Assembly (NCBI GenBank): GCA_020740775.1
Contig: JAHEWK010000005.1
Coordinates: forward strand, 62,001 to 126,000
DNA: 64,000 nt
Reading direction: 5' to 3'
Source of the DNA: Ilyonectria destructans
Taxonomy: Eukaryota > Ascomycota > Sordariomycetes > Hypocreales > Nectriaceae
A program made the position numbers and the translations under genes. This document shows, piece after piece, positions 56,747 to 64,000 of this stretch. The notes beneath the pieces were generated by a model. The model was given only the letters and a program-made list of their open reading frames with translations, had not been told where the DNA came from and did no database searches. Position 1 is the first letter of the stretch. Each line of letters starts with the position of its first letter.

Positions 56747-57214
56747 GATGATTAGGCGGTGGTCGTTTGGTGGAATTTTTGTTTTTGAGCGAGTACGTCT
56801 GGTGTTCCTTTCGTGTTTAGAATAGGGAACCATCAACATATAATTTGATCACCGGCATCAACTACCTAATCTTTAAGAGACACAGAGAGCCGAGAACAAA
56901 GTTTGGTTTAGCTATTATTTGGCGGGCAGGTTTCCCATTCCTGGCGGGCGTCGACCACGGCGCCGATAAGTTTAACCGCGGCACTGACAAGCATCTCGCG
57001 GCGCCGATATACATTGCACGGAACCGAGAATCACCACTTCACAATGCGGGGTATTTGAGCATCGACTACCGAAAGGTGCTAAACCGAAGAAGACAGCTGG
57101 AGCTGCCACAGCGAATTATAAGTCCTGAATGAAAGTGCTCTGAGTTGCCCCAACTTTCTGTCTTCATACCAACTCAGCCTTCGGAGTGTGTCAAGCATCC
57201 TACCTGTATCTACC
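56747..57214. other. Divergent promoter region between lactonase-like gene and SDR
   Basis: This 468-bp spacer separates two divergently transcribed genes. No specific motif was recognised. Confidence 0.4.
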
Positions 57215-58532
57215 ATGTCTCCAGCAGCTTACCAGCCCGGAACTGTTGATTGCACCTCCGAGGTGGATCTTACGAGCGTTAGGGGCAAGAGTGTGGTTGT
57301 CACTGGAGGTAAAGCTCCCCTTGATCGGCCTTTCCATAGTATAATTGGCTGTTGCTGACACTGGTGATCAGGGGCCAAGGGCATGGGGGAGGATGGAGTC
57401 CGAGCATTTGTCGCTGCCGGGTAATACTACCGCACCCCAGCTCCTCCTCACTACGCTTGACACACCATACTGACAATTATGGGGAGGAAGGGCCTACGTG
57501 ACGTTTGGTGATACGGACACGGAGAGTGGAGAGAAACTAGACAAGGAGCTGGGCCCGTACGTTCAACTCACCCAACCCCATTGCCAACCTTGAGCAACCG
57601 TGTAACGATAATATTCAACAGAAACGTCAAGTTCATTCCGTGTGATGTCACATCTTGGGAGGATCAGCTGGCCATGTTCAAGAGTGCCATGACCAATTCA
57701 CCAAGAAAGAGCGTCGATATCGTTGTCGCCAATGCGGGCATAAGTGGACCCGATGAGGCTTTCAACATTGAAGGTATGAGAAATTCTGACTTCCTCCACA
57801 GTCAACGCCAGACCAGTGTTGATCCGAGCTGTTACTTTGGAGATAGATTCAGATGAGCCGATCAAGCCGCAACTTAAGATCCTCCATATTGACCTGATCG
57901 GCGTGATCTACACACTGAAACTGGCCCGCCACTACTTTATGAAGCACTCTCTCGATGTCCATCACGACCGGTGTTTCATCGTCAACGCCAGCCTCGTTGG
58001 CTTCTTGGACGTTCCTGGCATTCCCCAGTACATGGCATCGAAGTGGGGATGCCGAGCCCTGATGAGATGCGTGCGCAGAACAACCGTTGTCGATGGTGTT
58101 AGGATGAACCTGACTGGTCCATGGTGAGCAGTTGCGCGTTTAGCAGTGTCGACGAAAGTTCAAAAATGCTAAGGGTTTTCGCAGGTATGTCGGGACTACA
58201 ATCCTCAGTCCAGCGGTCCAGGAGTACTGCAAGAGCAAGGACATTGTTTTCGCCGAGTCAGCGGATGCCGCTCAGGCGTGGCTCAAGATCTCGTCCGACT
58301 CATCGATTAATGGTATGTCCGCAACTGACCTCCTCTCTCCATGATGGGGAGGATACTAACCTAATAACCTCTGCTAGGAACATCCTTTGCTATTGTTCCT
58401 CGTGATATCGCACCAAAGGGATATTTTGATATTGGGCAGGATGATTATAGCGATGGGGAGCTTCTGAATGAGCTCCAAGACACCTTGCTACGAACTTCAC
58501 ATCGATTGCAAGTCAAGGCCGCTGACCAGTGA
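57215..58532 (+). CDS. Short-chain dehydrogenase, 15-PGDH-like
   Basis: Seven exons all rejoin in phase, starting MSPAAYQPGTVDCTSEVDL and ending LQVKAADQ. Key elements are VVVTGG/AKGMGEDG (glycine motif split by intron 1), YVTFGDTD with the Asp that favours NAD, VVANAGIS, NASLVGF and the catalytic YMASKWG. After the PGPW-type segment the chain continues to an extended C-terminus (RDIAPKGYFDIGQDDY). Introns of 50-80 bp are dense for a gene of 1.3 kb. It likely interconverts an alcohol and a ketone, which would supply the substrate for the neighbouring Baeyer-Villiger enzyme (inference). It is divergent from the lactonase-like gene. Confidence 0.88.
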
Positions 58533-58696
58533 TGACGGAATTGTTGGCGTATTTGCCTTTACCCTGTAGCTTTGAATAGTCACCATTGGGAATCAGGAAT
58601 TCGGTATGTTCTTGCTAGTTAATCTGCTCTAATACAGGGGAAAGACCGCGCAACTACATTCTCGCCCACATAGGTAATATTGCTCGTAATCCACAA

Positions 58697-59162
58697 CTAT
58701 CGCAGATTACCATATCGCATAATTAATTTTCCATCTTCCTCAAAACCGAAGCCTTCCAATACGAGATCACCATTAGGAAGACGCCACTGTCCGTGATAGA
58801 TCTTCAAGCACACGCTATTAGAGTCTAGTTTCATATGGGATAGCCACCGAGAGGCTAGAAGGGGGGCTTAATCGTACTTGGTCCTTCTTGATGAGATTCA
58901 AAACAAAGGCAGTGACAGCAAGCTGTCCGTCTGGCCCGAAATACTCAATGGTCCAGTCTCCTTCGAACCCTGTCTCGACCTTGTTGATGCCAACGCTAGA
59001 TGGCCTGCAAACAGCACGACCAGTGCCTGTCTGACCACTGCTCACAATTCGGGTCGATACCCACTTCGCATCAATGATTGGTTTGCCCGAGCAGTCCTGG
59101 TCAAGTGTGTATCTCACAATACCCTCGAGAACCAGGTCATTATCAGCATCGCGGGAAGTCAT
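58697..59162 (-). CDS. Small uncharacterised protein, possibly calycin-like
   Basis: Two exons (59162-58878 and 58801-58697) give 129 residues, MTSRDADNDLVLEGIVRYTL to LIMRYGNLR. The chain is rich in alternating beta-strand patterns (GDWTIEYFGPDGQLAVTAFV, IYHGQWRLPNGDLVLEGFG), suggesting a small beta-barrel of lipocalin/calycin type. No catalytic motif, signal peptide or membrane segment is visible. It lies convergent to the SDR. Its upstream region, shared with the third regulator, has CCGAGG at 59302 and 59373. The function is unknown. Confidence 0.65.
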
Positions 59163-59770
59163 GATGGCATTTGTTGGAAGGGAGACAGAGTTGCGTATAC
59201 AATGCAGTCTTTTCCTAGTGCACGTTATTTGAAATTAAAGCCAAAAGGTGCGTGGGCTTCAAACTTTGTCTAGGCGACTTGGACTTGGATGCTGTAAACA
59301 CCCGAGGTACTGTAGGGTAGGCACACCGAGCTGTGCGGCGCCGACTCGAGCTAACTAAAGAAGGTAACTATGCCGAGGGAAACGCGCCGAAGAGCCGCAC
59401 AACTTGTTCGATACTCGGCACGCAGAGGAGGATAATCATAGTGGATGCTCCCTTTTATGCACTCTCCCACAGAAGCTTGGCAATAATTGACTCACCAAGT
59501 GGGCCGCTCCATCTGGGGAATGCAGCGAGCACACGTGTTATTTGTAGAACTGGCACATCTGTCTGGGGTAAACACCCCTACACAGCGTAATCTCATATAT
59601 GCAAGGCTTGATGGATGCATACGTGACAAGTCTGGGCGATACCCCGCGATTTCTCCTCGTTTTCCCACTTCGGCACCGATTTAGTACCCCAAAGACCGAA
59701 TAATTAACTTGCCTCGCCGAGCTCTGTGCTGCTTATTTACTCCCTCAGGAGTACGGCATCTAATATCAAC
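59163..59770. promoter_or_regulatory. Bidirectional promoter with two CCGAGG sites
   Basis: CCGAGG lies at 59302 and 59373 between the small minus-strand gene and the third Zn2Cys6 regulator. No gene is supported in the 608-bp spacer. Confidence 0.45.
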
Positions 59771-62389
59771 ATGAGTGCCGCAGTAGAGACCCGCGTCGAA
59801 AGGCGCCCAATCAAGAAGCCTCGCGCGTGCTCCCACTGCCACGCCCGCAAAGTCCGCTGCGACGCTTGGGAGGTCGGCCTGCCGTGCACCCGTTGTCGGC
59901 ACCGGAACCAGGGGAGAACTTGCGTGTTAATGAAGGCCGTTTCGGTTCCGGCAAGACTTCCGTAAGCACTCGTGGTTCCATTCATACGCACGGCTCGGGT
60001 TAAATGACAAGGAAGAAGCTCGAAGCCCCAACGGCTACAGGCTCCGTATCCTGGGGCAGTGGAACAAGGTCAAGCGGGACAGGGTCGTTCTCCCTCCGAC
60101 CAGCTGGAAGCCCAAACGATGTCGGTCAATGACGCTATCTTGGATCAAATCACTGTAAGAAATGTCCCCTTATAGCGAGCCCCTGAAAGCTCGAAGCACC
60201 TTGACTGATTGAGTAAACTAGTGCCGTCCCTCTTCCCACGACGGAGCAGGGACTGACCAGGCCAGCGAGACCCAGTCGCCAGACCATGTGGATCCTCCAG
60301 AGCCAATAACAGGAGAAGATGACGGACACGGTCCAGCTGTAGTCTCGCTCGAGTATGTTGAGTGTGACATGACGCAGGTGGTTTCCACAGATGTCGGTGT
60401 TAGCGAAGAGGACGTCCACGTGCGAATAGCGGAGGAGATGTCGCGAGGGACCGCGACAGTAGTATCTCCCACCGAGACCGGAGGGTCCGATGAATGCTGT
60501 GAGGTGATTGAATACCACGAAGGAGTCACGCCCGTCACGATAGTTGGTGGTGCGCTTGGGAGGCGCGTGCCGAACCGCCTCACGTGTGTCAAGCTTCGGG
60601 GCGCTGCGGATGCAAATATACGCATGCAGCCAGGGACTACAGGACTTGATACCGCAGACGCTGAGTATCTAGAGAAGAAAGGTGCTCTGAGGCTCCCACC
60701 ACAAAGCACATGGTAGGCCATCTAAGAAGCCGAGTCTGAGACCTGAGCTAAACCTAAGTGTTTTGAGAGGCGCTGATTCCAGAGGCAGTATACATCTTCT
60801 CCACCTCTACTTTACCTGCGTCTATCCATACGCGCCTATAATGGACCCTATCCAGTTCATGCGGGATTACTATGATGGAAAGCAGTCGTATTTCCTCCTG
60901 CAATCCATCTTCGCCAATGTGGTTCCGCACACTCGGCTAGACCTGCTGAATGACATGGGGTACCAGGACCGCATGGCAGCCCAGCAAGAATTCTATTCAC
61001 GAGCAACGCTTCTGTACGATCTTGGACAGGAGAAGAGTCAGCTGAATCGCCTGCAAGGGTCTATCATGCTTAGTTCGCTCTCTTTCTCCTATGCTGGCGA
61101 TAAGGACTATCGCTATTGGTTTAGCAATGCCTGCCGCATAGCGACGCAAATGGGGCTACACAGACAGTACATCTCCGAAAGGCTGGATCCTAGGTCCAAG
61201 AAGTTGTTTCGCCGCATCTGGTGGACCCTATATAATAGAGATGTGCTAATGGCAGTCTCGGGCCTCAGCAACCTTCGCAAGTTCGATGACCGGTTCTGCA
61301 ATGCTGCAGTGCTGACAGAGGACGATTGGACAGACGTTGAGATTCCGCAAGAGCTGAGCTCGGTCCTATCAGCCAACACACGGTTGCATAAGATCTACAT
61401 GGTGGAGAATTGTAAATTATCCGTGACAAGTACGCCTCCAAAACTATCATCGTCCAGACCGGACGAGGGCCGACCGAACTAACTAGGTGTTCAGGCAGTC
61501 ACTTTCTCGACTACTTTACAACACCAGACAGAGAGCCTTCTCTTGCTGAGGTGAAGAGCTTAGAAAACGAGATCATAGAGTGGAAAAGGCAATTGGACCC
61601 AGCTATGTCTATAGGCAGCCTGCATGAGTGGACTGTCGATAATATCTGGGTCTTGGTCCTCCTAGCAATGAGCTTCCGCATAGAGGCCGTCTTCTACCGT
61701 GCGCTACGGGAATATTTCCGGCGCTCAGGCGACGATTCCTCGGTGACTCAGGTCAGCCAGAAACAGGAGAACGCCATGTTTGAGCTCTCCTCAATTATAC
61801 AACGAGCCTCACTACACCAAGTCATTGGACTTTGTCCGCTATCTTTGTACCACCCCCTACCTTCTTTTCCATCATCTAAAATCGTCAGTGATGCTGACCC
61901 TGTCGCGTTTTCAGCATGACTTGTGCGTCGACTATCTTAGCGATGCGCATTGAGATCGCCCTATACCCAGGAACCAACCCAAAGAGGAGATTTGCCGCCA
62001 GAATGCAGATTTTTGCAGAGCTTGAATACCTGCGCGAGGCCTGTCAATACTGGACGAGTCTGACGTGGACCTTACGCATGTTTGAGGCAGCTATACTGCG
62101 AATGGGACTCAATATCGAGAGGGGCTTATCCATCGCCCCGGAAGCCCCTGACGACATGGTGGCCACGACACTAGACCGCTGTGGCGGAAGTTGTCCTCAA
62201 CAGGATGGCTTGGCTGCCTTTCCTCGAATCGAGACCGACGTGGACTTTGGCGACTATTTTGACCTCCTGGATGGCCCAAATAGCCCAGGCGCAACCGGCG
62301 AACGGGACAATTTCTTTGGCGTGCTGCCTGTGACTGGCAACTATGATTGGATTGAAGATCTCGTCACTCCCCATCATTTCGGACGATAA
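59771..62389 (+). CDS. Zn2Cys6 transcription factor, third CTF1-like paralogue
   Basis: The start at 59771 (MSAAVETRVERRPIKKPR) leads into ACSHCHARKVRC...LPCTRC..., spacing C-x2-C-x6-C-x8-C-x2-C-x8-C. Exon 1 ends about 59961. Middle exons give PVTIVGGALGRRVPNRL and DTADAEYLEKKGALRLPPQ, then after an intron near 60715-60785 YFTCVYPYAPIMDPIQF and RATLLYDLGQEKS of the fungal TF domain. Further introns lie near 61430-61495 and 61815-61917; the C-terminus reads TGNYDWIEDLVTPHHFGR. The exon between 59990 and 60290 is uncertain. The YLEKKGALRLP block matches those in the other two regulators, so all three are related. It probably regulates the adjacent Baeyer-Villiger gene set. Confidence 0.85.
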
Positions 62390-62558
62390 CAGTGGCACAC
62401 GCCGTAATGGGCACGTAGATAGCGGTGTATCAGGAGACATTCTTCACGTGCGACTCAAGGAGTTTATAACGACATCACAATTTTCAATGTTACTCCTTGA
62501 TCTATCTAGACCTACTTGAGGTTTCTCCGTGCCATGATAATCTATCCCTATTCTGATA

Positions 62559-64000
62559 TCAATACTGGGGCCCAGGAGCAGACTTGGGCTGCGTGTCCTC
62601 GCCATCCAACAAACCATAATACCACGTGAGATCACGTCCGTCAAACTCGCGCGCGTCAAAGCCGTTGCCCAAGAAGTTGAATCTGTTCTGGGAAGCATAC
62701 TCGATATCAAAGTCCTCGAAGCGCGGCTTCTGCAGCATCGTGAGGTAGTGCACACGCGAGCCCGGCCAGCAAAGTGGCTTCTTGTGCGCTTGTCCATTCT
62801 TAAACCACGAGCTGCACGGCCCTGACCATGCTGTGCGCTTCAGGAACAGATCTGCGTGCCGCGTGAAGTCCTCGGCGACCCTGCGGTTGACGCGGAAGCT
62901 CTTCACGTCTTCCACCTGCGCCTTCTCGAGCACCTGGATGACGTAGTTCGTATATGCCTCAACCATGGGCACCACGGAGCCGTGGCCAAGTGGCCCGTAG
63001 GTGCCGATGAAGACAAAGTAGTTGGGCACTTCCGGTACCGAAAGTCCGAGGTATCCTACCGTGTCGCCGTCGAATCGGTCTTGGAGGTTCCAGTCGTCGA
63101 CGATAACGGGCATCGAGGGCCTGAAGCTGGTGTCGAAACCGGTGGCGCAGATGACAACGTCCACCGTGTGCTCGTTGCCCTTGCCGTCAACAAACCCTTG
63201 AGATGTTATCTCCTGGATCTCCCCTGTCAGGACCGTCGTCTTGTCGCGACAGAGCGCCTCGAGGAACCCGTTGCCTGGGGTTGGCCGTCGGCACCCGACG
63301 CCGAAGTCGGTTGGAATGATCTTGTCTATGAGCTCTGGCTTTGTTGCGAGTTTGGACCGCATCTCCTGCGTCGAGTACGCTCGGGAGTCGGTTGCTTCCT
63401 TGGAACCGTTGATCAAGAACTTGAAGCGAGTGTTGAGCTCCGATTCAATCGCCTTGCAGTAAGACAGATAGAACTTGGGGTCAGATCGGAACTTTTCCTT
63501 GGTCTCCTCAGAGTAGTGAAAGTTCTGGCCCTGCGGTCCAGCATACGTCGGCGCAAACCCTGCAGTGACCCAGACGGGAGAGCGAGCAACGACGTACAGC
63601 TGATCGACCTCGTCGATGATGTTCGGGGTGACCTGGATGCCAGAGCTACCGATGCCGATTTGGAGAACTCTCTTGCCCTCGAGGTGAATGGACTCGTCCC
63701 AACGTGCCGTGTGAAGGACTGGTCCGTTGAATGAATGCAACCCCTTAATGTTGGGCCATTTCCAGTTGTTGAGCACGCCACCGCCATGGATGAAGAAATC
63801 CGCATAGTCATTGAAGGTGTCGTCTGGGTTGTCGTTGCGCATGACCGTTATCTTCCACTTGGCTCGTGTCGAGAGCCACTCGGCGCGAATAATCTTGTGC
63901 TTGAAGTGGCAATATTTGATCACATCGCTCTGAGTTGCGACGTCTTTGAAGTACTGATGGATCTCTGGAGAATCCGAATAGTACTGCGACCAGTCGGGCT
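62559..64000 (-). CDS. Type I Baeyer-Villiger monooxygenase, 5' end beyond window
   Basis: The C-terminal 480 or so residues are present as one exon; the N-terminal FAD GxGxxG lies outside. FNGPVLHTARWD matches the Baeyer-Villiger fingerprint FxGxxxHxxxW(P/D) at about 63715. The NADPH-binding GIGSSGIQVTP follows, then VVICATGFDTSFRPSMP and the C-terminal substrate-domain helices. The stop is at 62559 after SAPGPQY. These flavoenzymes insert oxygen next to a ketone to give an ester or lactone using NADPH and O2. The sequence resembles fungal FAD monooxygenases of secondary metabolism and cyclic-ketone breakdown; the substrate is unknown. It is convergent with the third regulator, with only 169 bp between stops. 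Confidence 0.92.
   Translation of the reverse strand, partial: PDWSQYYSDSPEIHQYFKDVATQSDVIKYCHFKHKIIRAEWLSTRAKWKITVMRNDNPDDTFNDYADFFIHGGGVLNNWKWPNIKGLHSFNGPVLHTARWDESIHLEGKRVLQIGIGSSGIQVTPNIIDEVDQLYVVARSPVWVTAGFAPTYAGPQGQNFHYSEETKEKFRSDPKFYLSYCKAIESELNTRFKFLINGSKEATDSRAYSTQEMRSKLATKPELIDKIIPTDFGVGCRRPTPGNGFLEALCRDKTTVLTGEIQEITSQGFVDGKGNEHTVDVVICATGFDTSFRPSMPVIVDDWNLQDRFDGDTVGYLGLSVPEVPNYFVFIGTYGPLGHGSVVPMVEAYTNYVIQVLEKAQVEDVKSFRVNRRVAEDFTRHADLFLKRTAWSGPCSSWFKNGQAHKKPLCWPGSRVHYLTMLQKPRFEDFDIEYASQNRFNFLGNGFDAREFDGRDLTWYYGLLDGEDTQPKSAPGPQY

Noticed and set aside
62856..63734. A 292-codon open frame on the plus strand
   Set aside because: It lies entirely antisense to the Baeyer-Villiger monooxygenase, has no domain and is compositionally a mirror of that gene.

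Overview
The window is filamentous ascomycete (Pezizomycotina) chromosomal DNA. Most genes carry 46-110 bp introns with GT donors, CTAAC/CTGAC-like branch points and AG acceptors. The products are typical of moulds: Zn2Cys6 regulators, a HET-domain protein, a STAND NTPase, an oligopeptide transporter and a Baeyer-Villiger monooxygenase. Coding DNA is near-balanced in GC and is interrupted by AT-rich, transposon-marked spacers. I recognised no rRNA, tRNA or CRISPR. All gene models are spliced by eye, so exact exon borders remain predictions.

Left end (1-3683): the 3' part of a STAND/NACHT-type protein with a C-terminal ZZ-like zinc finger. Next (4140-19431) is a compact lipid/acyl-CoA block: a CTF1/Far-type Zn2Cys6 regulator, a kappa-class GST, a long-chain acyl-CoA synthetase, a short-chain dehydrogenase (SDR), a cytochrome b5-acyl-CoA dehydrogenase fusion, a decayed DUF829 hydrolase, a nitronate monooxygenase and an SDR without catalytic Tyr, followed by an aldehyde-dehydrogenase relic. 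Almost every promoter here carries clustered CCTCGG hexamers, the core bound by fungal Far/CTF1 fatty-acid regulators.

Middle (19.9-36.2 kb): a kinase-like gene broken by one stop, an AT-rich island with LINE and MITE remnants, an OPT transporter, a secreted thioredoxin-reductase-like flavoprotein, and a gene at 29142-33322 that appears to join a SERAC1-like serine hydrolase to two ubiquitin-like domains. A propeller-like protein of unknown function follows. The hydrolase-ubiquitin architecture is the most novel item I see. Together with the STAND and HET genes it gives the window an allorecognition/programmed-cell-death flavour.

Right-centre (36.9-50.4 kb): an amino-acid permease, then a second acyl-CoA set: enoyl-CoA hydratase ending SKL, enoyl-CoA isomerase ending HKL, a 4-coumarate:CoA-ligase-like enzyme and a second CTF1/Far-type regulator, again with CCTCGG sites. 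The two blocks together supply activation, dehydrogenation, hydration and isomerisation for a peroxisomal beta-oxidation-like route. No thiolase or multifunctional beta-oxidation protein was seen.

Right end (51.5-64 kb): a HET gene, then a group that fits alcohol/ketone/ester catabolism by Baeyer-Villiger oxidation: a zinc alcohol dehydrogenase (pseudogene here), a metallo-beta-lactamase-fold hydrolase, an SDR, a small unknown protein, a third Zn2Cys6 regulator and a type I Baeyer-Villiger monooxygenase running off the window edge.
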